From Caenorhabditis remanei (Eukaryota > Nematoda > Chromadorea > Rhabditida > Rhabditidae), in the NCBI RefSeq assembly GCF_010183535.1, contig NC_071331.1:1116001-1180000 (forward strand): a stretch of DNA of 64,000 nt, given 5' to 3'. Positions within the stretch are counted from its first letter, which is position 1; every line of letters begins with the position of its first letter. The notes below the pieces were generated by a model that searched no databases, was not told where the DNA came from, and saw nothing but the letters and a program-made list of their open reading frames with translations. The position numbers and the translations under genes are program-made. Shown here piece after piece: positions 1 to 12,712 of the stretch.

Positions 1-440
1 CTCTTCTATTCTTTTTATAATTTAGTTATCTGTGCTACGTAATTATTTTCATCAAATCGTTTTCTAGCTCCGGCAGAATTGACAGTATCAACAGTAACAC
101 CAAGTATAGCAGATATGAAACAGTGGTCATATTTAGTCCACACGACAAAATTCAAATTATTTTCCCGCGAAACCGGAAGTCTAGTGAAGCGCGTTTGCAC
201 ACCGCTTGGTAGGCTGAGTCGCTGCTCAGTCAAATCGCGTGTTTTTAACAAAGAAGAACAATAGGGAGTTACATTTTTCTCACCTTTCTTCCATTTTTCT
301 TGCTATTTTCTGTTAAACTTCTCAAAAAGCATCGAATTCATTAAAAAAGGGAAAAAATACAAATTTTCAACGCAAAAATTATTTTTTGGATAATCGTTTT
401 TTGAACTTCGCGCCTATTTAACTAGATGATTCTTATAGAG
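1..440. repeat. Old dispersed repeat, related in inverse orientation to 6480-6740
   Basis: About bases 130-330 share a diverged but recognisable stretch, including CGCGAAACCGGAAG and GAAGCGCGTTTGCACA, with the reverse complement of roughly 6480-6740. The two copies therefore belong to one dispersed family in opposite orientations. No convincing coding region is present; open frames here are short and overlap on both strands. Confidence 0.55.
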
Positions 441-455
441 TTTCTATGACCCTGA

Positions 456-1531
456 CAAGGGAATTGACTTTCCGTACCCGTTCAGAATTTTCTATAAACT
501 TGCACACTGATAGTTTCGAGTCTGCTCTGAACAATGATGATAGTCAAAAAGTGCAAAACTCCCGAAAAAGTGCATTTTTTTGCTCCGAAAGTTGGCTCAT
601 TTTTCATCATAGAAAACGCGAGTGCCACTGTGGGAGGACTATCGGGTTTGTGAAGGCAACTAGCTGCCCTCTAGGTCAGCGGTTGAATGGTCACGTGGCA
701 GAGTGGGGGACTGGTGGGAGGAAGGTCTGGGGATCGATCCCTTCACCTTTTTTCTTTTTATTTGCTTTTTGAAAACCGACTGTGGAAAGTTAATTACAGC
801 TTTTTCGACCTATTCTATGAAGTTTTTATTCCGTTTTGAACTATTTTCTACATTATCTGAACATTTGCAACAAAATTTTTTTTTGAGAAAGTTTTGTGAT
901 CATTCATTGGTGGACACTCCTCTTTGCAATTCTTTAATGAATCATGGTTTTTCAGTAGGTGTGCCGGATTCTTGCTGTACAGTCATTCTAAGTAAAATCT
1001 GATTCGAAAGTAGATGAGAAAATTTGGTTGACAAGCTTTCAAAAATGAGCGGGTAGCCCATGAGGAGATGAATGAATGATCATGAGAACACAAAACTTTC
1101 TCAAAAAAAAATTTTGTTGCAAATGTTCAGATAATGTAGAAAATAGTTCAAAACGGAATAAAAACTTCATAGAATAGGTCGAAAAAGCTGTAATTAACTT
1201 TCCACAGTCGGTTTTCAAAAAGCAAATAAAAAGAAAAAAGGTGAAGGGATCGATCCCCAGACCTTCCTCCCACCAGTCCCCCACTCTGCCACGTGACCAT
1301 TCAACCGCTGACCTAGAGGGCAGCTAGTTGCCTTCACAAACCCGATAGTCCTCCCACAGTGGCACTCGCGTTTTCTATGATGAAAAATGAGCCAACTTTC
1401 GGAGCAAAAAAATTCACTTTTTCGGGAGTTTTGCACTTTTTGACTATCATCATTGTTCAGAGCAGACTCGAAACTATCAGTGTGCAAGTTTATAGAAAAT
1501 TCTGAACGGGTACGGAAAGTCAATTCCCTTG
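456..1531. repeat. Long inverted repeat (foldback element) upstream of the T-box gene
   Basis: The left arm (about 456-920) reappears as its reverse complement at about 1066-1531, around a spacer of about 150 bp. The arms are nearly identical over more than 450 bp; one visible difference is a short insertion near the inner end of the right arm. The same frame is open in both arms only because they are copies. The outer end lies about 200 bp before the T-box start codon, so the element sits in that gene's likely promoter. No target-site duplication could be fixed. Confidence 0.85.
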
Positions 1532-1719
1532 TGAGCATGTCTACGTCATAACAATTTACGTCCGCAACATTCATCAGTCTTAAGTCCCCGCGCATTACTG
1601 ACCCTATTCGCTGTTCGCCGGAGCGCAGTTGCTTCACCCCTCAATTTTTTATTCTGTTTCATTTCCGTGATATTATCAGTTTCATCTTCTTGTTTTATTA
1701 TTTGACAATAATACGCGAA

Positions 1720-1728
1720 TTTTCAGAA
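1720..1728 (+). promoter_or_regulatory. Probable trans-splice (SL) acceptor of the T-box gene
   Basis: TTTTCAG ends at 1726, two bases before the start codon at 1729. There is no credible upstream donor exon, so a spliced-leader acceptor is the natural reading and supports this start. Confidence 0.6.
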
Positions 1729-3316
1729 ATGTACCCCAACTACCAACACAACTTCCCACGAATCACCGATACTGTCCAGAATCCGACAGGATCGCAATAC
1801 CACCAAGCCTGGAATAACCATACGCATAATAATGGGCAGTACGGTGGCCAGGACTACACGCAATACGCAACTAACCAGTATTGGTCTGGTTATATGAATA
1901 GTAAGTTGGCGGCTCCCTACACACTATAGAAAAATATTTTCAGACTTCAACCCGCCTGCATACAATCCTCCGCCGTCAGAAATCCCCTTTGAGCAAATCA
2001 AACCAGATAATATCAAAGTAACTCTTCAAGATGAAAAACTGTGGAATTCCTTCCATGAATTGGATAATGAGATGGTCACTCTACCCACTGGACGGTTAGG
2101 TTCACCTTTGATTTTTCAAAACCTTCAAATTTCGGTTCCAGAGTAATCTTTCCATGCCTCTCCTACATCATCTCCGGTCTTCCACAGCCTGCAATGTACA
2201 TTTTCGGTTTGAAGCTCCGAAGGCTGAACAAGAATACACTGGAATACAAAAGTGGCAAATGGAAAGAAATCGGGAAAAGTGTGAAGACAGATTTGGAGAG
2301 TAATGAGATATTCACAACGTCAGAAGAAGGGAAAATTGTATTTAAAAACGCCAAGATTCATACAATCAGAAAAAAAGATAATGCGAAAAGAAAGGAAAAT
2401 GAAAAATCAACAAAGAGAAAGAGAAGAGCTCAGGTACATCTAAACAAGGAGAGCAGCAATTCAGTGAGTTCTATTAGCTCAACACAGTTCTTATATCTAC
2501 GCTCCACCGGAACGTCCTTGAAAAATGCATTTTTCTCTGAGTCGCTCAATCTTGCACACTATTTTATTCAGTTTCGGTAGAGCGTGATTAAAAGAAGCGT
2601 TTCGTGCTAACAATATTCCAAGTTTTCATTGATATCAAACCTGGTTTTTTTTTCAGCTCCTTGTCACTAGCCACTGTCGGTACATCCCAGTGCTTTCAGT
2701 ATACTACGAACAATCACAACATTCCAAAAAACTTCTGAAGACATTCGAGATCGATGAGACTCAGTTCGTTGCATTGACATCTTATAAAAATGATGCAGTT
2801 AGGAAGATGAAGACAAATCTGAATCCATTTGCTAGACCGGATTATAAGAAGGAAATTGCCAAGAATTCGGACGAGTCATTGGTGAATTCTACATTGGATT
2901 CTGGAATATCGTCGATGGATAACACAATTTCTTCTTCAGCTTCAAGTGATATGTCGCCAAATGCTCCGAAACGGACAAAATCTGGTGTCAAAAAGCTCAG
3001 CACCTCGACTGACGGATCATCCACTTCATATCAGTTCAATGGATCGATCTGGAATTCATCGATGAATTCAGGACCGCCCTACTTGCCGGAGTCAAACGAA
3101 AACAGTTTCACGAACTCTTCATCATCAGCTGCAGAAAGTTCTGCAATTATTGGAATCACTGAAATTCATCCACTACAGGAAAACTCATGGCAATCAACAC
3201 ATCCTAATGCCCCGGCTTCTCCATGGACACCAATCGTCCCAGGACAACTGAATCAACCATGGATGGATAACAGTTCAAGTCTAGATTTTGGACAGAATCA
3301 CAACTATCAGTTTTGA
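1729..3316 (+). CDS. Divergent nematode T-box transcription factor
   Basis: Four exons, 1729-1900, 1944-2094, 2142-2433 and 2657-3316, join in frame to about 424 codons with GT...AG introns of 43, 47 and 223 bp. The first ~80 residues are rich in Tyr, Asn, Gln and Pro. The T-box DNA-binding domain follows: a start with LWNSFHELDNEMV and GRVIFP, a GLPQPAMYIF strand, then after intron 3 a block with DETQFVALTSYKND and NPFARPDYK, the diagnostic ETQF-A-T-Y-N and NPFA signatures. The middle is unusually degenerate and ends in a Lys/Arg-rich run (KRKRR) that may be a nuclear signal. The C-terminal ~130 residues are Ser/Asn-rich. It should act in the nucleus on T-half-site DNA. It resembles the fast-evolving Caenorhabditis tbx expansion, but I cannot choose an orthologue. 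Confidence 0.9.
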
Positions 3317-3480
3317 GTTATTTTTTCAATAAGTGATTGAGCCCGGATTTGTTTTATGTTATTCTAATCGAAATGGAAAACCCTAATTTTTCGAAGCAAA
3401 AAAAAGTTTTTTTTTGTATAGCAGTTCAAGTCTAGATTTTGGACAGAATCATAACTATCAGTTTTGAGTTTTTTTTAAAT
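3271..3480 (+). repeat. Tandem duplication of the T-box gene's 3' end
   Basis: The last ~48 bases of the coding sequence with the stop codon (3271-3318) recur at 3422-3470 with one or two changes, about 100 bp downstream. An AATAAATAAA poly(A) signal follows the second copy at about 3477. The duplicate lies in the presumed 3' UTR and does not extend the protein. Confidence 0.8.
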
Positions 3481-5989
3481 AAATAAAAAAAGATTACGCT
3501 CATCTTTGGTTTATTTATTATTCTATTTAAAAAATAATTCATTTTCAAAGTAGGAAAATGTTATTAAAACACAGAAAAGTAGAGTCATCTACATTTACTT
3601 TGCAACAGTAGAAATTAAATTCAATAATTATTTATTTAAGACCAAAGAGTATGTGATAGACAAAAATATGAATGAGCTCGGTTTATCCGTTACAGTTTCT
3701 TGTATACGTAGGACGAATCTAACTTTTTATTTTTCAGAGTCCACACTTAATGGAACGTGACAGCAATTTTTAATGCATTAAAGTTAATGAAATGAAACTG
3801 TAATGTCAATTTTCATAATTGGTAAACTAATTTAAACTAAATTAGGTAATTTGAAAAGGTAACATAAATTATATCATGGTCGCATGAAACAACTACCAAG
3901 TGAGTTATGAAATTTGAGTTGTTGCTGAAACAGTGTTTTTTTTTGAATGACAAAAGCTAGCAGTTCAATTTGCAACCAGCTGTTTTCATATGTTTTCAAT
4001 CGAAGCATTGGCATAGAGAATTCTGAGAAAAAATATGTTTTGTCTAAGGGATATTTGATCATCCAGAATCACAAATCTAGAATATGAAACATGAATATAT
4101 TTTATTCAAACCTTCAAAAACATAAAATTCTACTTTTATCTAATATTTGATTAATGCAGCAAACGAAGAAATCTGATTTCAAAATTCTGAAGAAACTGAA
4201 ACACTATAATTATTTTTTGTTTCTTGTCTGCTACCTGTATCACATTCATCTCATTTTTGTGTTACGTGAACGGTATAAATTAATTTGAATAACTTTCTCA
4301 AAACTGCGAAGTCTTTAAGATTACTAACTTCTAAGGCAAATTTGTATTAATACTTTTCTCTTTATTGAAACAGACAAAGCGAGTACTGTTCTGACATGTA
4401 TTACAAATTCTTACAGATAAGGATTCGGATTTTCGAATTTGTGAGAATTGAAGATTATCATTCTCATTGTATAAAAATCAATATGTAACAATACTTACTG
4501 TTTCAAATGTTGCCTAATCGCCGTCTTTCAAAAAACAGTCAATAAGATGGTTTGCTTACATAGTTACTTACTACAACAAAGTTATCCTTTTCTTTTGATT
4601 TTCTTTTGGGGTAAATTTTATTTCGTGAATAATGGGAGGTTGAAGCTCATTTGAAAACAAAAATAAGCATTAAGTCAAAATCAAGGCTGCCCGGTTGCTC
4701 GTACGGCCAAGGCGGAGTCTAAGGGGGAATGAACTTTCAGATAAAACAGGAAAACCTTCGCATAATTGAACAGCGTGTTGCAACATAAGGCACCAAATGA
4801 CAATAAACATGAATTTTAAACAAATCTCCTAAAATCTCATTTGTTCCAATCACAAACTGAAATTTAAACTGAAAATTTGGCACTAAAACTAATGACGGGA
4901 AGTTGAAAATATTTTAATCTTAAAAGTTGGAGAATCAATAAAAGCGTGAACAGACTAGCTCTTCAACCAGTTTTGAATCTGAAAAAAGTTTTGAAGTTCC
5001 TGAATTATCATTCCCCTTGAACCATTGATTCTTTGATAAATCAAATTTCACTGTTTCTAAATATCCAAAAATTTTGGAATTATTTGGCAATCAAGCAATA
5101 ACAACAACACATGTACATAGAATATGTATTTTTTCTCATTTTTCAGAGTGTACAGTAATACCATGTCAGTAAAATTGTCATGATTGAAAACTTCAGAATG
5201 CATTTTTTGAAAACACAGCTGAAGGGTGGAAGTCGTTGGAAAAGTAAACTTTTATTTCACTAATAATTTTCCACCTGTAATCAAATAATAATCAAATAAT
5301 CATTCTGTCGTAAAACAGTTTTATCACTGAACACATATTGGGTTTCTGAAAATAATGTTTTGAAACTGAAAATTCTCTAAATGTTGTGATGTCACAGTTC
5401 TTATGTGAACTGCAATTTAAACAATTTAAAATATATTTCTGAATATCAACAAACTTGACTCCGGGACGTTTCGAAACCAGACGTATGGGAACCATGACAT
5501 TTGGCAACGCTGATATTTCGACACCACAACTGGGTGAATATTCTGAAAAATAAGGCATTTGCTCTCTCGTAGACACCTGTCTCACAATTGACGTTCATCC
5601 CAACGCCGTCAACCTCTATACCGTTGGGTTGGCTCCACCCACCTTCTCCAATAATGCCACGTTCTGACTTGTTTCTCCATTTTTTTTACATCTGTTTTTC
5701 TGAAGTTCATTTTTCATTGGTTTGTATAAAAAAGTTCGGATTCACGCATATTTTTTTTAAATAACTGAAAGAAAAACTATAATTGTTCATTGCCAAACTT
5801 GCGACATACATATGTAGAATGTTGATCTGAATCAGCATTATTCTGATGTACCTACTGTTGTTTCGCTAACAATAAAAACTATTATGTGTAGAAACAAGTA
5901 CACTAGCTCAACACTCCATGAGAACACGGATGGCCGAGAAAAAGCAAAAATCATAATGTTTGAAATAGTGAGAAATGTCTGAATCAAAC

Positions 5990-6380
5990 TTACACCACTT
6001 CATTCTGAAACTATTGTTTTTTGCTGTTCCAGAATCACAGAATAAATTTTCCGATATATTAGAGTATATTACCTTGGAATCTGTCAGTATGCTTGGAAAG
6101 GTTCTATTGATTACGAAAATCTCGATTGTAGGCGTTAAATTTTTGGGAATCGACTGTTTTTTCTAATATTCATCCAGATCATAACTTTCATTCAGGATTA
6201 GGTCAGTCACTTTTTTTTGAAACATTTTTCCTCTTTTTTTTGTTATTTGCAAAAAATATTTCAATTGGTGGGAATAGTTGGACGATAAAGGTTTCGTAAC
6301 TACCAGCCTTATGAAACAGAAATTTCAGTGAACCCACTATCAGATTTTTTTTTGAATGAAGTTTTATCGACTATGGAATT
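5990..6380. repeat. Segment duplicated at about 8945-9210 plus 9960-10070
   Basis: The stretch containing GCTGTTCCA, CAATAAATTTT, GAAATCTCGATTGTA and later TGAAACAGAAATTTCA recurs in the same order and orientation around 8945-10070. The second copy is split by the inverted-repeat element at 9253-9945. Identity is moderate, so this is an old local duplication. Confidence 0.65.
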
Positions 6381-6479
6381 ACTTCTCGAAGACACAGGGT
6401 CATAGAATGTCCATATGAAGGAACTGCGCTCCAAAAAAAAAATTATCTTTAAAATTTTTTTTTTGTATATTAAAAATTT

Positions 6480-6740
6480 GAATTTTTCTTTTTTTTTTTG
6501 AAGAATTCGATATTTTTTATGCGAAGTTTTCTCGAAAATAGCGAGAAAAATGGAAGAAAAGTCAGCTTCATTCGAAAAATTTCACTCCCTATCGTTCGTC
6601 TTACTGTGTCCATGTTATAAGTCCCGCATGCGGGCCGCATTATGCTGATCGGCGACTCAATTGGCAATCTGCCAAGTCGTGTGCAAACGCGCTTCACTGT
6701 GCTTCCGGTTTCGCGGGAAAATTATTTGAATTCATATGGA
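6480..6740. repeat. Dispersed repeat copy, inverse of the one at 1-440
   Basis: Reverse-complement relative of the first 330 bases of the window (shared GTGCAAACGCGCTTCACT and CTTCCGGTTTCGCGGGAAAA). The open frame across it is a by-product of the repeat, not a gene. Confidence 0.55.
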
Positions 6741-9252
6741 CAAAATTTGACTCTGTGTGAAAAGTTAGTAAAACAGTTCTCAGTTTCAGAAAAATGAGAA
6801 ATTCTTATAAAAACAATTTTATAAAATTAGTATTTTTTCAGAAAATAATTGAAAAACTACTTCCATGTTTTTGTATAGTTTATAATTTTTTTTAAACATT
6901 CTATTACATTGTAAACATCGATACTGTAATTTTTAGACTTTACACAATGAGTAATATTATTAAAACAACAATAGGTTGTATCATTGCGCACCATTTGCGT
7001 TCATGAGAACTTGAAACTGGCAAGAAGAGGTCTCGTTTTTAGTTTTAATCACAATTTTTCTGATATCACTGTCTCAAAGAGTGTTTCAATCATGATTGAT
7101 TTTTGTTAGTTCAGGGATTTTTTGTACCTAAATGTCGATTTCCATTAAAGAAGCTGAGATAAAGTAGGCTCAGGAACAACTATTTGTTAAAAACAACGAT
7201 CGAAAATTATCGTGTTCCGAAACTGCAAAAAAAGTTTTGTATTAAAGTAAACCAAAAAAATTCAGTAGAATGCGAGCTGATATTTTATAGTTCTACACTG
7301 TTTCATTATCACATGAGATACTCTCAACTTAAAAAAATATCTTAGGGTGGTGATAATACAGATCAGAAAAATATCTCAATTTTTTTTCTTTTTTTTTCTA
7401 ATGGCTCATATATTATTGAAAGTAAATTGATTCAACTAATCACTAGCGTGAACTTGTAAGAAATAAGGGAATAGTGAATCAGAAAAAAATTGCATGTTTT
7501 TATTCAATAGCCGAATGACACAGTTGAAGGAAAAAGAGTAGCAGAATGCTAGAACATGCACAATGGAAGAAAGTGTCATGAAAAGGTGAAGGTGATGGTT
7601 TTTATTCACAACCACTGTTACATGATAAACACCTACTCAGTTTCTTGTGGGTCAATAAGAACCCATCAATTGACTTGTTTATTTCATGAAGCATAGCTAC
7701 TTATCACTAGAAAGGTTTTCTTCGGGCTCGGATGTATAAGTAAACTTAGAGTCTGCCAGTATCATATGAAGTATCAATAAAACAAGTAAAATTTACTTAA
7801 ATGCTATTCGGGTCTTTAAAACGTGAGAATCCATTAAAAAAAAGCGGAACAACAATTCGTTTCGATTTTCGACTCAACAATCCAAAATGAGTCAGGGCAC
7901 ATCATTTTCAGGCTAATATTAACTAAGATTGACGGATGACAGGACAAAAACAAGATGAGCTCCAAACATTAAGTTGAATTCCCACCAACAGAAATCAGAT
8001 TATTGTTTATGAGATGATCTCAATTACTACAAATGATATATCTAATATTTCTTCTATAAAAAACTGTTTATACTTAAAATCGAGGTTTGATGGAATAATT
8101 CAGAACAATTATATTTTGATTTCCAGTTTCTAAATAGTAAAACACATCGCACTTAAATTTTTTTTCAATTTATACATAGTTTTGGACAGATAATTGGATA
8201 CAGCAAAATTATACACGTATATAATGCTACCTGAACCTCCCCATCAGTATTTGACAACGAAGGAACAGTAAAAATGTGTTTTTTGAAATCTTCTCAACAC
8301 TGTACTAGATTTGAAAAACTGTGGAAAATTTATTGAACATAAAAATAACTTATCTTATTCTTTCCGTTTCAATGTTCCCTTACGAAATATAATTTGTTCT
8401 ATTTTCTCGATAGATATACTATAAAGACTAATTCTCTGTTTCACAATTAGCATGACTGATCGAAATAAGTACAATTTGTTAGTTCCCATCAACTTCTTCA
8501 AGTGCTCACCTCTTTCTAGTTCTATTCGGTGAGTCCAAAACCAAACGCGTCATAAGTTTCTATGCCAAACAAAGACAACATTTTTGATACACATGTACGA
8601 TAAATGCACGAATATTGGTAAACTGTAAGTCGAAAAAAACAATTAGCAGAAGATGTTTCGAAAAAAAAAATTCATAATGATGGATTTGTCCAACTTTCGG
8701 TTTTTTCAAATAATCAAAATCGATGGAATCATCATATTACAAAGTTTAGCAGTTAAAATTTGAAAAGAGACTGAAACACGCTACCCTTTGCACATAACTT
8801 TGAACTAGTACATTTCCTAACTTGCTGATTAATTTTACAGCATTCTAACTTAAGGAATCGTCCTTGTGATTATTGTGATCGTTGTTAAATTTTGTGTGTG
8901 TGTGTGCTACAACTGGGGGGCCATAACATTTTTGTACTTACGTATTCTAAGAATATTATTTATTGCTGTTCCACAATCACGCAATAAATTTTTAGAGATA
9001 TTATATTAGAGAACACTAGTGGTCGCAATGGTTGTGAAAAGATTCTATAAACTATGGAAATCTCGATTGTATATGTTTCATGTTTTGAGAATCAGCTGTT
9101 TCCTCTCATGTTCATCTAGATCACAAATTTTATTCAGGATTACCGTCCAGTTCGTTAAGGATAATTTACTTCTTCTTTGTAATAATTTGCAAAAATATAC
9201 CAACTGATCCGGCATAATTTATTCATAGTCCATAAGTTTATAGAAATATTAA

Positions 9253-9945
9253 AGGCGTATTGTGGTCTGTTGTGATGTTTTCATATCATAATACATGAGT
9301 TTCGGCGAGTTCATTTTTAATACTTTAAGAATTTTTAAATTCGGTCCACAACCCGCTGAGAGCGAGCGCCGGAAAGTTTGGTCACTGAGAAGGCCGAAGA
9401 AAATTGGTGGCCGTGGCCTAGAAATTCCACTTCGGAAGCGTTGATTTTTTGAATTTTGACGGTATTTTCGATTATTTTTGTTGTATTTCTTCAATAAATT
9501 CGATAGAATACGACAAATCTTAATAGAAAAACACGGAAAACTATCGAAAAAAACGGCAGAAATAGCTGAATACTGAAAAAACCAACGGAAAGTTTGGTCA
9601 GCGAGAATTTTCTAGAAATTTCACTTCTGTAAAGTTGTTTTTTCAGTATTCTGCTATTTCTGGCGTTATTTTCGATAGTTTTTAGTGTTTTTCTCTCAAT
9701 ATTTGCCGTATTCAATCGAAATTATTGAAGAAATACAACAAAAATAATCGAAAATACCGTCAAAGTTCAAAAACTCAACGTTTCCGAAGTGGAATTTCTA
9801 GGCCACGGCCCCCAACTTTCTTTGGCCATCTCAATGACCAAACTTTCCGGCGCTCACTCTCAGCGGGTTGTGGACCGAATTAAAAAATTCTTGAACTATG
9901 AAAATGAACTCACCGAAACTCATACATTATAATATGAAAGCATAA
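9253..9945. mobile_element. Inverted-repeat MITE of the TTAA type (GTATTGTGGTC family)
   Basis: After a TTAA at 9249-9252 the element starts AGGCGTATTGTGGTC. Two arms of about 250 bp, each containing GACGGTATTTTCGATTATT and TCCACTTCGGAA (or their complements), face each other. The right end seems to lack the outermost ~20 bp. A shorter relative at 34031-34352 is flanked by TTAA on both sides. TTAA duplications are typical of piggyBac-like elements; no transposase is present. Confidence 0.7.
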
Positions 9946-11774
9946 GAAGAAGAAATCAGACTGCATATAAAGGTTTTGTAACTAACAACCCTCTGAAACA
10001 GAAATTTCAATGGACACACTGCATATCAGATTAATGAATGAATTTCCATCGGCTATGTGAAAACTTTTTGACGAGTTAGCGAAACAGTTCTCCGTTTCAG
10101 AAAAATGAGATATTCTGAAGATCGATCAACAAACATTGGAAGACTCGATTGTGTTGTAATATAAAGAATAAAAATTGGAAAATATGTCACGAATTTTCTC
10201 CAGCACACCCAATATAAATATGATGCTCCCTCAATTTTAAGCTTTATGAAAACAGAACTAGTAGAGATACAAAAAATTTGTGATGACAAGTTTATATTCT
10301 CGTTTATTGAACATTTGAGGAAAATTGTAACTTCAAAAGTTGATTTTTCTAAGATTTTAAAGAGAAAATGGGCATTTATTCAATTACCTGATTTTTATAT
10401 ACTATCGATTAAAAGAAATAGAGAAACATTGAGCCAGTAACACTCCGTGAATACTCCGAACAAGAAGCAGAAAAATGTTCGATGAAGAAATTCTGACGAG
10501 ATGTCCAGAAACATTTTCGTTTCAAAATTTGCAGATAAGAGGTTGATTCAAAACAGAAAATATTGGTCATTGTCAAAATAAAACTCATGAAACATGAAAT
10601 GTTTGCAATACACACACAAAAAAAAAAGAATAGTCATATCAAAAAGTTAGTTTTGAAACGCGAACACAAATATTCTGTTCTATATCAGCACCTTACCTTT
10701 CTACTAACAACTATAGCTGTTATGAGACCGCAATAAAGATTTACCTCAAAAATAAGAAAAATCAGTATTTGTAAATTTTTTATGTATCAATAAGCTAATT
10801 TTAGGAGCATAAATTGCAAAAACAAAGATCGTATTATTGACTTCGGAAAAAACAAAAATATTATACTGAAATAAAGTACCGATATGGTAGTGATTGATGC
10901 AGTTTGGTTATTCCTTTTTGGTATGATATGAAACATAAACATTGATCAAAGTTCAAGTGCAGAAAATATATGTTTCACAACCGTTCCTTAAGATTACGTT
11001 AGCGTACTAAACTTGATAGCTTGAATATGATTTCAGTTTCGGAACTGTAGAAAACATACACTCACTCTGGTGTAAAGGAACTACTTACGTAAGGTAACCA
11101 ACCATAAAAACACTTGACTGATGCCTGTATCAAACAAATTAGCCTACACTCCTTATTAATTTTTCCTATTTATTATTACTAAAAAAACGTTAGAAAGCTT
11201 TCTGGAAATTTTGATACAGAATTTGTTTTATTATTAACGCAGCAGAAAAACCAATTTGGTATCATTTTGTTCTACGAAATTATGGGATGAAACAGAATAA
11301 TTTGTAGCAACGTTATTTCTTTCGATTTTTGATAATTGGAATTCATTCTGACAGTTTCATTGTACGGATATCAATAATTGATCACATTATGAACAATTCA
11401 CAAACAAAAGATCTAAATTTCAATCAACAAAAAAAGGTTTTTACGAGTTGTGGTTTTTGCTGAGATCACTCTCTCCATGTGGTAAAATATGATAACTTTG
11501 TTCAATACATCTTTTACTCAATTAGACCAAATTGAAACGTGAAAAAAAGGACAGAAAAATAAACGAAAAAGTCTGTATTGCAAATATTCACGTTTCAAAA
11601 CAAAATTATAAATTTTTATTCTTTCATATGGTGATGCACCTGCGGCCCATACTCGACCGCCATAACCAGACAATATGACTTGAATCAGTGGTGACTACGT
11701 TTGTATGAATAATTTAATCAAGCATCAGGCCGTTTCAAAATTTGTTCATAAGACAGTATCAAACCTTTAGTAAT

Positions 11775-12256
11775 TAAAGAGACTACAATCCGGGTGGATT
11801 ATAGTAATCGGTATGGCTAGACGGTTCAGTGGTAGATATTTATTCAGATGCAAAATATAAGAAATATAAGTCAGATACAGCTAACGGGGTTACAGGTAAA
11901 GATAGTGGGGAATATAGATGGGGGTACGGTAGATGGGACGGCAGACGGGGGCAGCAGACGATGGGCAGCAGGTGAAGGTGATTGACAGAGGAGATGGTGA
12001 TTCTCCTTCTCCAGAAGAGGGTGTAGATGAGGCGGCAGGTGTTCTTATATAGTGTTCCGCTTATCCAGTATTCCAGTTTTGCCGGTCGTTAAGGGCTTCG
12101 GTAGATTGGGTAAGAGGCATTGTTGAAGATTGTCGATCAATTAAGCACAGGTATTCGCCATAGAAAGGGAAACACAGCTTGTTCCTTTGTGGGAGATGAC
12201 GGTGACGTAATCGTGTTCTGGTGATCAGTAATCGCGAGTAATTCCTGGTCGCGATA
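11775..12256 (-). repeat. Left LTR (3' LTR in element sense)
   Basis: 482 bp copy of 18154-18635. Its outer ends read TA...TA instead of the usual TG...CA. On the minus strand it contains CTATATAAG (12052-12044) as TATA box and AATAAA (11844-11839) as poly(A) signal, so sense transcripts should end near 11820. Short frames crossing the LTR are present in both copies and are not genes. Confidence 0.93.
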
Positions 12257-12649
12257 CTCCGGCGGCGGGAAGATTGAATGATACGCAGTTGAATCGCAAT
12301 TTGGATTGGGCCGCCAAAATGGGTAGTTGTCAAGAGTTGCCATGGTTATCGGGGTTCCGAGCATTTGTTGGCAGAGAGTCGTAGTTGAAGCACGCATTTG
12401 TTGAACAGGTGTGGTTGCTGCCGTGGCCAGTGTCCATTTGCCAATTGAAAAAGGTGGGGGAAGAAAAAAGGGGGGGGGGAAGAAAAGAAAACAAAGTTTC
12501 AAGGGGAATAATCTGAATTCCAACTATTGTTGGTACAAGAGAGGGATGAAGATAAGACGGATGAAATACAGGAAAAAGTGGGGGGGGGGAAGAATTAACT
12601 AAATGACGGAGCAACTCCGTTATCTTCCGGCGCCCACGCGAGGTGACGG
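12257..12649. other. Non-coding interior next to the left LTR, with plus-strand purine/G tracts
   Basis: Contains two long G- and A-rich tracts on the plus strand (about 12447-12490 and 12570-12592). They are pyrimidine-rich on the element's sense strand and so are not in the orientation of a polypurine tract for minus-sense replication. No conserved coding frame was recognised. Confidence 0.6.
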
Positions 12650-12656
12650 TATAAAA
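12650..12656 (+). promoter_or_regulatory. TATA box of the first antisense gene
   Basis: TATAAAA, 57 bp before the chosen start codon at 12713. A second plus-strand gene at 13509 has the same box at a similar distance, which makes a shared promoter design plausible. Confidence 0.55.
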
Positions 12657-12712
12657 ATGCTTCTGAAACTATTATTTATTTCTGTATTGTTTTCTTCTCA
12701 ACTTTGCTTTTC

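Larger units (their letters stand above)
3481..11769. promoter_or_regulatory. Gene-poor block with 21U-RNA-type upstream motifs (block 1)
   Basis: No supportable protein gene in 8.3 kb. Exact CTGTTTCA octamers start at 4498, 7298 and 8436 on the plus strand. The reverse complement TGAAACAG is at 3926, 4366, 6312, 9994 and 11288, pointing to minus-strand loci. Several one-base variants occur too, for example near 5051 and 9105. In Caenorhabditis this octamer is the core of the upstream motif that drives individual Pol II 21U-RNA (piRNA) genes, with the RNA starting roughly 40 nt downstream at a YRNT. The block also holds an internal duplication, a TTAA-flanked MITE and a diverged repeat. Confidence 0.7.

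Noticed and set aside
446..1637. Facing open frames of 108 and 140 codons with the same protein
   Set aside because: They are the two arms of one inverted repeat; no domain, splice signals or codon pattern support a gene.
5292..5585. 97-codon minus-strand frame
   Set aside because: No recognisable domain, no matching exon neighbours; AT-rich chance frame.
8896..8908. GT microsatellite
   Set aside because: Too short to be of note.
12447..12592. Polypurine tract for the LTR element
   Set aside because: The purines are on the strand opposite to the element's sense and are 190 bp or more from the LTR.
12061..12614. Three overlapping minus-strand frames in and beside the left LTR
   Set aside because: They lie in LTR and G/A-tract sequence, overlap one another, and show no recognisable domain.
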